Assembly (NCBI RefSeq): GCF_000022085.1
Contig: NC_011894.1
Span: forward strand, 7,708,461-7,772,460
Source of the DNA: Methylobacterium nodulans ORS 2060
GTDB lineage: Bacteria > Pseudomonadota > Alphaproteobacteria > Rhizobiales > Beijerinckiaceae
DNA length: 64,000 nucleotides
Reading direction: 5' to 3'
Shown: in pieces, positions 16,904 to 24,142 of the stretch
How the letters are laid out: each line of letters begins with the position of its first letter
Numbering within the stretch: the first letter of the stretch is position 1
Notes under the pieces: generated by a model
The model's database searches: none
The model's input: only the letters and a program-made list of their open reading frames with translations
What the model was told of the DNA's origin: nothing
Translations under genes and position numbers: made by a program

Positions 16904-17290
16904 TCAGCCCTTCAGGCGCTTGTTGCACTCCGAGTAGTAGCCGCCGCCCTTGACGATCCAGGGCATCCCACCGTTGCCCGAGCCGCCCGCGGCCTTATTG
17001 GCGTTGTACTGATCCAGGCAGGTCTTCTGCCGGGCCTTGCCGGCGGGCTCGTTCGCGTACTTGGGCGAGATCGCGGTGGGGAACACCGCTCCGGAAGGCG
17101 CCACTGCGGCCGGCTTCTGCGCCGGAGCCAGTGCAGGCTTCCCGGGAGCGGCAGGAGCCGGCTTCGCGGCCGAGCCTGGGGCAAAGGGGTTCGGGGTAGG
17201 CGATGTGCGCCCGCCGGGAGCTGTCGTTTGGGCCAGGGCCGGGCCGGCGAGGAGAGCGACGACGGGAAGGGTCAACGTGATCAGGCGCAT
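16904..17290 (-). CDS. secreted hypothetical protein with Pro/Ala linker
   Basis: A 128-residue protein with signal peptide MRLITLTLPVVALLAGPALA, a long Ala/Pro/Lys linker, and a conserved C-terminal domain: PTAISPKYANEPAGKARQKT, CLDQYNANKA and GGGYYSECNKRLKG. Two cysteines may pair. The domain resembles small periplasmic proteins frequent in Methylobacterium. It converges on the preceding frameshifted gene, with 9 bases between their likely ends. No function is known to me. Confidence 0.7.
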   Translation of the reverse strand: MRLITLTLPVVALLAGPALAQTTAPGGRTSPTPNPFAPGSAAKPAPAAPGKPALAPAQKPAAVAPSGAVFPTAISPKYANEPAGKARQKTCLDQYNANKAAGGSGNGGMPWIVKGGGYYSECNKRLKG

Positions 17291-17555
17291 GGCTGCGGGC
17301 CTCGATGAGCACCTGAAGCCTATACAGCATGAGATGAACGATAGACAAAGAAGGCCCCGCCGCCGGCTTCTGCCGGGCGGACGAGGCCATCTCCACGTCG
17401 GTCTCTGTTGATCCGGGTCGTTGCCCGGCCGCCTCGGGTTCTGCCTCCCAGCCCCGAAGTCATGAAGGCAGAATGCAGGGCAATCTTGAACCGTCAGCTA
17501 AGAAGCGCGGTGAACGTCCGGGCAAGGAACCTTGACGAAGCCTTGCCTCCGGCGG

Positions 17556-18056
17556 CTACTTTGAGGCGGCAGCCTTGCGAGGACGCCCGCGTCCCTTCTT
17601 CGGCTCGACGGGCGCGCTCACCTTCGCGTCGGCAGCAGCGCGCTTCTCCGCAGCGGCCTTCCGGCGCGATTGCCCGAGACCCAGGCTCTTGGCGAGTTCG
17701 GAGCGCTGGGCCGCGTAGTTCGGTGCCACCATGGGGTAATCACGCGGCAGGCCCCACTTCTCGCGGTACTGCTCGGGCGTGAGACCGCGCCCTGAGAGAT
17801 GCCGCTTGAGCGACTTGTAAGGTTTGCCGTCCTCCAGGCTGATGATGTGGTCGGGCGTGACGGACTTCTTGATCGGCACGGGCGGCGTGAGCTTCACCGG
17901 CTCCGGCTCAGCAGGTTTTCCGAGGCTCCCCAGGCTCTGGTAGACGCCTTGGATCAGTGCCGGCAGCTCGGCGGGTGGGACGTTGTTGTTCGAGACGTAG
18001 GCCGAGACGATATCGCTGACCAGCTCGATGTGCCTGGAGGCGGCCTCTTCACTCAT
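17556..18056 (-). CDS. mucR: MucR/Ros-family transcriptional regulator
   Basis: A 166-residue regulator of the Ros/MucR family, which controls exopolysaccharide, motility and other surface traits in alphaproteobacteria. The N-terminal helical region (1-45) probably mediates oligomerisation. The DNA-binding core runs from about 65 (TPDHIISLEDGKPYKSLKRH) through LTPEQYREKWGLPRDYPMV and NYAAQRSELAKSLGLG. The zinc Cys pair of classical Ros is Ser73/Asp76 here and only one of the usual His is obvious, so metal binding may be weak or absent. The tail has GRGRPRK. AGGAAG precedes the ATG. Confidence 0.9.
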   Translation of the reverse strand: MSEEAASRHIELVSDIVSAYVSNNNVPPAELPALIQGVYQSLGSLGKPAEPEPVKLTPPVPIKKSVTPDHIISLEDGKPYKSLKRHLSGRGLTPEQYREKWGLPRDYPMVAPNYAAQRSELAKSLGLGQSRRKAAAEKRAAADAKVSAPVEPKKGRGRPRKAAASK

Positions 18057-18084
18057 GGAAACTTCCTAAGTTAGAAAAGGCTAC

Positions 18085-18118
18085 CAAGTTGAAGCCTGTC
18101 TTTCAGGCTGTCAACTTG
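18085..18118 (-). promoter_or_regulatory. hairpin in the mucR leader
   Basis: CAAGTTGAAGCCTG (18085-18098) pairs with CAGGCTGTCAACTTG (18104-18118), with one small bulge and a five-base loop. It lies 29-62 bases upstream of the mucR start. It could be a dyad operator for autoregulation or a leader structure affecting translation. Confidence 0.5.
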
Positions 18119-18271
18119 ATGCCTTAATCAAAGACAGGAAAAGGCGCGATTTGCGCCCTGGCTTCAGGACGGAAGCCATAGAGCGTCACTGGGAAGCCAC
18201 CTAGCACCGCCAAGTGCGGCCTTCAGGTGACTATCGCTCCTACGCCCTCGCATCCGGATAACCTCTGCGCT

Positions 18272-18418
18272 GTCGGATTTCCGGCATCAGGCAGGCTGAC
18301 AGTGTGTTGACACACACCGCACCCAATAGAAAATCCGACATCTCCGCCGGAGATTCACAATTTTTCCGTCGGATTTCCGGCATCCAGCGCCAGATTTTCC
18401 GACCGACGGTCGGAAAAT
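18272..18418. repeat. cluster of TCGGA-type direct and inverted repeats upstream of mucR
   Basis: A 17-base direct repeat, GTCGGATTTCCGGCATC, occurs at 18272-18288 and 18368-18384. The inverted form GAAAATCCGAC is at 18329-18339. A perfect 11-bp palindrome, ATTTTCCGACC-GAC-GGTCGGAAAAT, is at 18394-18418. The cluster lies between mucR and the IS5-type element. It may be a regulatory region or nested short palindromic elements. Confidence 0.6.
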
Positions 18419-18457
18419 ATACTTTCGGCTTAGGCCATATGACTTGCTTGTATGGAA

Positions 18458-19354
18458 TCATACATTTGGATCTAAGAGTCCGTTGGGAAAGGGCCATTCC
18501 GTAGTGATTGATGCAAGAAGCCTCGTTATTGAGGCGAAAAACATGGCGGCTGCCGAGATGTGAAGCAGCGTATCGTAGTCCAGCTTAAGGCGGCGCGACA
18601 TCGTGAGGGCACCGATGCTTTGCTCAATCCGCCACCGTTTCGGCAGAAGCACAAAGCCCTTCGCGAATTGCGGTCGAAGGACCACTTCCACGAAGCGATT
18701 CAGACCAGCTTGAACCGCTTCAATGAAACGGCTCTTGTAGCCACCGTCTACCACCACGGTTTTGATCCAAGGATACAAACGAAACATCCGCTTCACCAGC
18801 GGGACACCGCCATCCTGATCCTGAACGTCAGCAGGAGTGACCATCACAGCAAGCAAGCGCCCGCCGCTGTCGACCGCCAGATGACGCTTGCGGCCCATCA
18901 CGTTCTTGCCGGCATCGTACCCCCGCTCGCCTTGTGGCGCATCACACTTCACCGATTGCGCATCGACGATCGCAAGAGTCGGGCTGGCGTCTCGTCCAGA
19001 CTTCTCGCGATCCCTCATCACGAGGTGATGATTGATCCGCTCCAACTGCCCACTATCGGTCAACACGCGCCAATCATCGTAACAGATGCTGGCAGGCGGC
19101 AGATCCTTCGGCATCGCGTCCCACGGGATCCCGTACCGTTGCACGTAACGGATGCCGTTCATGATCTCGTGAAGTTCATAGATCCGTGGCCGCCCCACCC
19201 CCTTCGCAACGGGAAGCAGCGGCTCCAATTCCAGCCACTCGTCATTCGTCATATCACTGGGATATCGCTGATCGCGGCGGTCGTACCGCGACCTATTTGC
19301 ATCGGTCCAGACCACGGAAGAGCCATTAATCCATTCGAGGCGGGCGGACATCAT
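18458..19354 (-). CDS. IS5-family transposase
   Basis: A 298-residue transposase distinct from the one at 481-1293. The DDE residues are D in LAIVDAQSVK, D in VVVDGGYKSRF and E in RWRIEQSIGALTMSRR. The frame passes through the left terminal repeat of its element (18476) and the target duplication, and uses a stop codon in flanking DNA at 18458; the last few residues (DPNV) are therefore set by the insertion site. Otherwise complete and probably functional. Confidence 0.9.
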   Translation of the reverse strand: MMSARLEWINGSSVVWTDANRSRYDRRDQRYPSDMTNDEWLELEPLLPVAKGVGRPRIYELHEIMNGIRYVQRYGIPWDAMPKDLPPASICYDDWRVLTDSGQLERINHHLVMRDREKSGRDASPTLAIVDAQSVKCDAPQGERGYDAGKNVMGRKRHLAVDSGGRLLAVMVTPADVQDQDGGVPLVKRMFRLYPWIKTVVVDGGYKSRFIEAVQAGLNRFVEVVLRPQFAKGFVLLPKRWRIEQSIGALTMSRRLKLDYDTLLHISAAAMFFASITRLLASITTEWPFPNGLLDPNV

Positions 19355-19399
19355 CTATCACCCCATCGTTTCTCTGCGCCACCCTTTCCCAGCAGACTC
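18476..19399 (-). mobile_element. intact IS5-family insertion sequence with TAA target duplication
   Basis: The terminal repeats are GAGTCCGTTGGGAAAGG from 18476 and the complement of GAGTCTGCTGGGAAAGG ending at 19399. TAA flanks both sides (18473-18475 and 19400-19402), the TNA duplication expected for this family. The clean duplication points to a recent insertion into the region upstream of mucR. Confidence 0.92.
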
Positions 19400-19468
19400 T
19401 AAGGCGGGGCGCCATCTGCCATGCCGGGCGATGGCGCCCCTGACCACTCGCGTACCGAGGATACGCTT

Positions 19469-19822
19469 ATGGCTATGTCTGAGCCTAATCTCTCTGTGTT
19501 CGATGTGAAGCAGCTCGCGGAGCTGTGTGACGTCCTGTCGACCCTCAAGGATGTCCTGCTCGCGATCGAATGCCAGCCACGCTGTGAAACCAGCACGCTT
19601 GGCTGCTTCGTCGAGGACGAGGGCACGCGCTACGGACTGCTACGCGACCGCGTCGCCGACGAGCTCTCGTCCCGCTGGGCGTCGGCCGATGAGGAGGATC
19701 GCCATCACATCCTGGCGGTTCGGGTGCTGGACGATCTCGCCTGCGGGGGCCGGATCAGCGACGCAGAGCTGATGACGCAGCTCGTGCAGACATGGGGCCG
19801 GCGGGAAGCGGTTTCGGCCTGA
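19469..19822 (+). CDS. hypothetical protein
   Basis: A 117-residue acidic, mostly helical protein starting MAMSEPNLSVFDVKQLAELC. GAGG eight bases before the ATG at 19469 supports this start. It includes four cysteines and no membrane segment. The intact IS5-type element ends 67 bases upstream, so the native promoter may have been displaced and transcription could come from within the element. The family was not recognised. Confidence 0.6.
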   Translation: MAMSEPNLSVFDVKQLAELCDVLSTLKDVLLAIECQPRCETSTLGCFVEDEGTRYGLLRDRVADELSSRWASADEEDRHHILAVRVLDDLACGGRISDAELMTQLVQTWGRREAVSA

Positions 19823-20335
19823 CGACGTTCAGGGAAGCAGGGGCGGGCCCTCAGGCCCCGCCCCCTTCACAAGAGCATGGCAGAGAGGCGCCAGCGGCAT
19901 TTCCGGTCCGGCGGCTGGGTACTGGGTAAGTAGCCCCGGGGGTCCGAAAGCCGCCTAGCGGGCGCGCAATGGCCAAGAAACAGCTATCTCGGCGGCAAGA
20001 CGTCCCGATAGGCTTACTTTGCCCGGCGCGGACAGCGGCACCGCTGGTTGCCCACAGGCTCTGCCGCGATAGGTTGCCGCAGTGTGGTCCTGCTAGGAAT
20101 GGCGATTGTTGGCGGTGCGACTGCTGTCTGTCTTATTGCACTCACTGGTGATCACCCCCCACCGGGGTTGTTCTGGTAGCGTCCCCGGACGAGGTGTAAT
20201 GCGCTCGCCTACGTGCCGCGCATTCAGCAGACCATGGTGGCCGCTGGCCTGCGCCACGCCTTTCAGCAGCCCGATCAGGACGCTGCCCCGCCGCCATCCC
20301 CCGCTGGCTCTCGTCCATGTGCCCGCGACGCAGGT
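19823..20335 (+). mobile_element. mostly gene-free stretch with an IS256-type transposase scrap (20198-20290)
   Basis: From 20198 one frame reads NALAYVPRIQQTMVAAGLRH and AFQQPDQDAA, which matches the central part of IS256/Mutator-type transposases. The frame is not supported on either side and no terminal repeats were found. The remainder (19823-20197 and 20291-20335) shows no gene. Confidence 0.5.
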
Positions 20336-20422
20336 TCAGGCTGACGACGCAGGCGACCGGGGCGGCGGCGGGATCTCCCGGCCGTTCTCGTCGTAGGCCC
20401 GGCGCGGGTTGCGGCGCGGCAT
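20336..20422 (-). CDS. very short protein with YDENGREIPP motif
   Basis: Twenty-eight codons from ATG 20422, beginning MPRRNPRRAYDENGREIPPP. The same motif occurs at 21260-21319 and, diverged, near 40110-40162. There is no clear ribosome binding site. Recurrence in separate places suggests a genuine mini-gene family or a conserved 3' gene end carried by recombination. Confidence 0.35.
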   Translation of the reverse strand: MPRRNPRRAYDENGREIPPPPRSPASSA

Positions 20423-20423
20423 A

Positions 20424-20630
20424 TCAGTAGCCCCTATCCAAGGCTGTGCGCCCTTGATCCGTGATGCGCAGATCAAGGGTCCCCAGGCGGTACTCCACCC
20501 AGCCCTGCGCGACCGCATTGGACGCCAGCACTGCGATGTCGCCGAGACCGCGTGATCGAAGCTCTGCGAGCGGCACCCACTCGCCGGCCTGCGAAAGGAT
20601 CACCAGCAGTGCTCGTTCACGTGGGTGCAT
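20424..20630 (-). CDS. small winged-helix-like hypothetical protein
   Basis: A 68-residue protein from ATG 20630 (GAGG five bases upstream): MHPRERALLVILSQAGEWVP followed by LAELRSRGLGDIAVLASNAV and a wing-like RLGTLDLRITDQG. The pattern of three helices and a beta hairpin suggests a minimal winged helix, but no family was identified. The next short gene starts one base beyond its stop, so they could be cotranscribed. Confidence 0.5.
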   Translation of the reverse strand: MHPRERALLVILSQAGEWVPLAELRSRGLGDIAVLASNAVAQGWVEYRLGTLDLRITDQGRTALDRGY

Positions 20631-20720
20631 GCCGGCCTCGCCAGCATGGTCGCGGTCCTCACCGCCTCCAGGCGATCTAGCGCCCAAACTCCCAGACGGG
20701 GATGCCCTGGTAGCGCACCG

Positions 20721-20806
20721 GCTGTCATGCGCGCCCGCTACGGATATGAGCCGGGGCGAGGCTTTTCCTCGCGAGGAGCTGCGGGATGGCCGACATCGAG
20801 AGGTTC
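20721..20806 (+). repeat. direct repeat, copy 1 (leader of a broken gene)
   Basis: About 86 bases here, from GCTGTCATGCGCGCC to GATGGCCGACATCGAGAG, match 21659-21742 at most positions. In copy 2 the repeat leads into an intact small gene (21724-21933); here the gene is cut after six codons by the end of a gene on the opposite strand. It is a duplication followed by truncation. Confidence 0.6.
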
Positions 20807-21062
20807 ATGCCGGCCTCGCCAGCAGGATTGCCGTCCGCACCGCTAGGCGCCGCGTCGCTTCACTCAACCCCTCATCCGCCACAGCGTTTTTGGTCAGCCG
20901 GTTGGCCTCGGCGGCAGCGTGAATGTCCAGGCTGATGCCCTTCGCGATCTTTCGGACGCCCGGTGATGGGTCTGCGAGGTAAGCGAGGACTGCGGCGTCG
21001 ATCTGGTCGTCGGTTACGAGCTTCCGGCACATCAGGCCGCGGATGGTTTGATCCTCTGCCAT
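20805..21062 (-). CDS. hypothetical helical protein ending in AVRTAILLARPA
   Basis: An 85-residue protein beginning MAEDQTIRGLMCRKLVTDDQ. The C-terminus RRLAVRTAILLARPA recurs as detached fragments near 40,205-40,260 and 40,580-40,625, so this end belongs to a repeated family. It is Ala/Leu-rich and helical without a clear membrane segment. The ribosome binding site is weak. Function unknown. Confidence 0.5.
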   Translation of the reverse strand: MAEDQTIRGLMCRKLVTDDQIDAAVLAYLADPSPGVRKIAKGISLDIHAAAEANRLTKNAVADEGLSEATRRLAVRTAILLARPA

Positions 21063-21259
21063 GTTGATGATGTCGGGCCGTGGGCTTGCAAGGGGATGGC
21101 AGCGGGCCGGGCACCCGTATCCCGTACCCGGCCCGCTGGTGGCGCTGTGAGTGGATCACTGGCCCTGACAGGAGAGCGGGCAGCGCCACGGCCTCTGCGT
21201 GGCGCAGACCGCGCCGGCCGTCTCTCACTCAGGTTGAGCGGAGCGGCAAAGCGCGGCGC

Positions 21260-21319
21260 TCACGGGCTTGTCAGGGGCGGGATCTCCCGGCCGTTCTCGT
21301 CGTAGATATAGCGAGGCAT
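21260..21319 (-). CDS. very short protein with YDENGREIPP motif, second copy
   Basis: Nineteen codons from ATG 21319: MPRYIYDENGREIPPLTSP. It shares the motif with 20336-20422. No ribosome binding site is evident; it starts three bases from the end of the gene at 21323-21589, on the same strand, so it could be translated by readthrough or coupling. Confidence 0.35.
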   Translation of the reverse strand: MPRYIYDENGREIPPLTSP

Positions 21320-21322
21320 GGC

Positions 21323-21589
21323 TTAGAACGGGTTCGGAATGTTCTGCGACGGCGGCGGACGCTGCCGCTGCGGCTCAGTTTCCTCAGTTTCTCTGCGTGG
21401 CTTGTCCGTCAGCCGCGTCGTGATCCGCTCCGGCTCGCATCGGATCTCTGACGTCCTTGCTTGCTCTGCACAGCGCTCAGGGAGAGCCGCGTGAGCAGTC
21501 TGATTGCCCTCAAATAATGTGAGCAAGAGCATGCCAGCAATCGCAGCGGCAGTTCCGAAGCCGCGAATGCTGTGATCATTAAGCTTCAC
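21323..21589 (-). CDS. small secreted or membrane-anchored hypothetical protein
   Basis: An 88-residue protein from GTG at 21589 with GGTGG upstream. Residues 10-28 (FGTAAAIAGMLLLTLFEGN) are hydrophobic and TAHAA could be a signal peptidase site. The mature part is short, charged and Pro/Gln/Arg-rich with two cysteines. It is followed within three bases by the mini-gene at 21260-21319. Not recognised. Confidence 0.5.
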   Translation of the reverse strand: MKLNDHSIRGFGTAAAIAGMLLLTLFEGNQTAHAALPERCAEQARTSEIRCEPERITTRLTDKPRRETEETEPQRQRPPPSQNIPNPF

Positions 21590-21658
21590 CGCACCACCGA
21601 TCTAAACGAGCATCGCCGCCTTAACGAGTATTGGCTGCTAAAGTTCAAATGAGCCTTA

Positions 21659-21742
21659 GCTGTCATGCGCGCCTGCTACGGCTGCGAGCTGGGGCAGGGC
21701 TTTCGACCACGAGAAGCTGCAGGATGGCCAGCACCGAGAGCT
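21659..21742 (+). repeat. direct repeat, copy 2
   Basis: The counterpart of 20721-20806, about 940 bases away in the same orientation. It covers the upstream region and first six codons of the gene at 21724-21933. Confidence 0.6.
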
Positions 21743-21933
21743 TCGACATCGTCGCCGAGTTCGACGTGCTCCTCTTCGAGGCCGGCAGCGTGTGGGACGT
21801 GCGGGACCGGGACGCGAACTGGGAGCTGGCCGCCTCCTTCGTGGTCGAGCAGCAAGCCCGGGCCTGCACCGAGGAGCTGAACGGCCTCGAGGGCCGGGAG
21901 CGGTTCAAGGTGGTGAAGCGGGGGACCTGCTGA
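21724..21933 (+). CDS. small acidic hypothetical protein
   Basis: A 69-residue protein: MASTESFDIVAEFDVLLFEA then SVWDVRDRDANWELAASF and ending KRGTC. The gene start lies inside the duplicated segment shared with 20721-20806. The sequence looks like one alpha/beta domain with two cysteines. No family was recognised. A tandem, terminator-bearing repeat array starts 29 bases after its stop codon, the first hairpin of which may terminate this transcript. Confidence 0.55.
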   Translation: MASTESFDIVAEFDVLLFEAGSVWDVRDRDANWELAASFVVEQQARACTEELNGLEGRERFKVVKRGTC

Positions 21934-21961
21934 GGCCCCCGGAACCGTTCCGAGGAACTGT

Positions 21962-22341
21962 GATTGACACAGAGTACAATACCTCACAGCGACTGTCGCC
22001 GGCCGAGCTTTCCCACCCGAGCCGGCGCCTTTGTGCCGGAGGCGTAGAGGCCCCCAGTGAACGTACGGGTTGCGCGAGGGGGAACTGCCGGCAACGAGCG
22101 GCGATTGACCTGCAGGGTTGCGATCTTTCCATCGCACCCTTGCGCATACCTTGAGTGCCGGCCGGGCCTTACCACCCGCGCCGGCGTCTCTTTGCGCGGG
22201 AAGGGAACCGCGGGCTCTGCCTGACAACGGCTAGCCGGGAACACGGCCCGGGGTCGCGCGATTGACCTGCAACGCAGCACACATCCTTCGCCGCCGGCCG
22301 GGCCTCCCGAGCCGGCCTCTTTTTGCCCGGCAGGAGCGGGC
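21962..22341 (+). repeat. three tandem units, each with a GATTGAC box and a GC hairpin
   Basis: Units start at 21962, 22103 and 22260. Each has GATTGAC near its start, then 25-50 bases of less GC-rich sequence, then a hairpin built on GCCGGC...GCCGGC and a pyrimidine run (CGCCTTTG, GTCTCTTTG, CTCTTTTTG). The third hairpin plus CTCTTTTT is a good intrinsic terminator. No coding frame is preserved between units. They could be small-RNA genes or stacked terminators. Confidence 0.55.
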
Positions 22342-22444
22342 CGAGCCCTCTGGGACGCCTCCCCCCGGAAGGCCCCCTTAAGCCCCGCCCGCAGCCCGCC
22401 GCCAGGAGTGTGCGATGCAGCGAGCGCACAAAGTCTAGCACAGT

Positions 22445-22681
22445 CTAGCTGCCGGCCCTGAAGTCTAGTAGCACGACCTGTGCGGGGCCATCCGCGGTCA
22501 GCTCCTCGCATTTGGTCACGGTGGGGTCGTGCCACGCCGCTCTCCCCTCGCTCTCCGCAAACACAGCCGCCAGCTTGCGGGCCGCCGTTTCATCCTCGGC
22601 CCTTACGACAAAGCCCGTCACCACGGGGGCAGAAGCGCGAAGCGCATCGTTATCAATGAGCGTCAACAGCCAAAGCTTCAT
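22445..22681 (-). CDS. small hypothetical protein
   Basis: A 78-residue protein from ATG 22681 with GGAG six bases upstream: MKLWLLTLIDNDALRASAPV then GFVVRAEDETAARKLAAVFA and VVLLDFRAGS. Similar short proteins with a strand-helix-strand layout occur in Methylobacterium islands and prophage regions, to my memory. It is cytoplasmic by sequence. Function unknown. Confidence 0.6.
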   Translation of the reverse strand: MKLWLLTLIDNDALRASAPVVTGFVVRAEDETAARKLAAVFAESEGRAAWHDPTVTKCEELTADGPAQVVLLDFRAGS

Positions 22682-22820
22682 TGCGTGCTCCAGGTCTTTT
22701 GTGTCCACCGTCTCCACCGAACCCATCAGGCGCTTGTGGCGGGTTCCCGGCGATAGACCCCAATTATCGGCGGCGAATGAGACCTCCGGAACATTGTCCC
22801 GAGGCCCTTATTCCCGTTGA

Positions 22821-23172
22821 CATGACAGACGAGCTTCACCAGCGCTTGCGCACCACAATGACTGAGAAGCCGCTCACTGCGCAGCAGGTCGCGCAGATGA
22901 TGGGGATCCATCGGCGCACGCTGAGCCGCCGGCTGAAGTCCGAAGGCACGAGCTTCATACAGGTCGCCGACGAGACGCGGCTTAGCATTGCGAAGCAGTT
23001 GTTGGCCGACACCGACATGAGTATGGCGCAGATCTCGACCACGCTGGAGTTCTCGGAGCCGGCCGCCTTCACGCACGCCTTCCGGCGCTGGACCGGCACG
23101 ACACCGAGCGCGTGGCGGAAGGAACACCGGCGTCGCCATGTGGCGCGGAACGTCCAGACGGCGCTCGGCTAG
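22821..23172 (+). pseudogene. AraC-type DNA-binding domain, N-terminally truncated
   Basis: About 116 residues make up a complete AraC helix-turn-helix pair (PLTAQQVAQMMGIHRRTLSR; MSMAQISTTLEFSEPAAFTH; FRRWTGTTPSAWRKEH). The usual 150-200 residue sensor domain is missing, and the frame upstream of 22821 does not resemble one. There is no ribosome binding site. It could be a stand-alone DNA-binding protein, but a truncated gene is more likely. Confidence 0.65.
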
Positions 23173-23236
23173 CAAAGTTTAGAGCGCTGCGCCGGTAGGC
23201 GTGGTTGCCTGACGCTAGTTGGGACAAGTCCACCTC

Positions 23237-23940
23237 AGCCCGCCCGGTCCTACCGCGGCGGGCTCTTCTCGTCCCATACCGCGCCTTATGCGAATGGGCC
23301 TCTGTCGTCGTGCGTGCGAGGCCATGCCCCGCCTTCCCCCTAAATGGGTGATGCGGGCAGGCGAGGAGATGTGCTCCTTTCAGACCGTCGCATCGAGACT
23401 TTCGCCCGCCCGGTCCTGCTGTGGCGGGCTTTTCTCGTTCCATACACGCCATTACGCGTCCGGCATGGCCTCGCGCGAGGGGCGATCCAGTGAGGCAAAA
23501 GGAAAGGCCGCCTTGCGGAGCGGCCTGAAGGTAGGGTGATAAAATCCCAGAAGGAGATGCTCCGCCGCGATGCCATCACAGTGGGGCATCTGCATTGTGC
23601 CATGCTGCGGTTGCGCCACTTGATCCGATGAGACTCGGTTATCGCCGTAGCCCATCCGGTCCTGCCGTGGCGGGCTCTTCTCGTTCCATACTTGCGCTTA
23701 TGCGAATGGGCCGGCGTCACGCGCGCGAGGGGCAATCCAGAAGGCAAAAGGAAAAGCCGCCCTTGCGGAGCGGCTCGAAGTCTCGGGAGGAGATCCCGAT
23801 GAGGCATGTCCCGCTGCGGTGTGCGATGCGGCGGGGGCATCTGCGTTGTGCCATGCTGCGAGATGCGCCGCTTGATCCGATGAGACTCGGTCATCGCCGT
23901 AGCCCGCCCGGTCCTGCCGTGGCGGGCTCTTTCCTCGGTT
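23237..23940 (+). repeat. tandem array of terminator-bearing units (candidate small RNAs)
   Basis: Four copies of an AGCCCGCC...GGCGGGCT hairpin followed by CTCTTCTCGT or similar lie at 23237, 23404, 23649 and 23901. The last two belong to longer repeats of about 240-250 bases that also share AGGCAAAAGGAAA, GGCATCTGC-TTGTGCCATG and TTGATCCGATGAGACTCGG. Conservation extends past the hairpin. Small frames in these units are shifted by indels, which argues against coding. The rest of 23173-24142 shows no gene. Confidence 0.6.
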
Positions 23941-24142
23941 CGCGCGCGTGCACGCGATGAGCATGCGCAATGCGCAGGGAGGGCTTCGGTGATTTAGCCT
24001 TTGAGCCCGCCGGAATTCTTATGACTGCCTCTTCAAGGCAGCGAACGTGCCCAAGAGCGGCAGCTGGCGCCGGCCCCGATTGGCCGCCGCGCTGCTGTCC
24101 CGACTTCCGGAACTCCGTTGGGTCGCCTGCGCCACTTCGAAA

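Noticed and set aside
23557..23631. A 24-codon mini-gene with AAGGAG in the array unit
   Set aside because: The matching region in the next unit is shifted by one base, so the frame is not conserved.
23466..23940. CRISPR-like array
   Set aside because: The repeats are long, imperfect and unevenly spaced, with no short uniform repeats or spacers and no cas genes.
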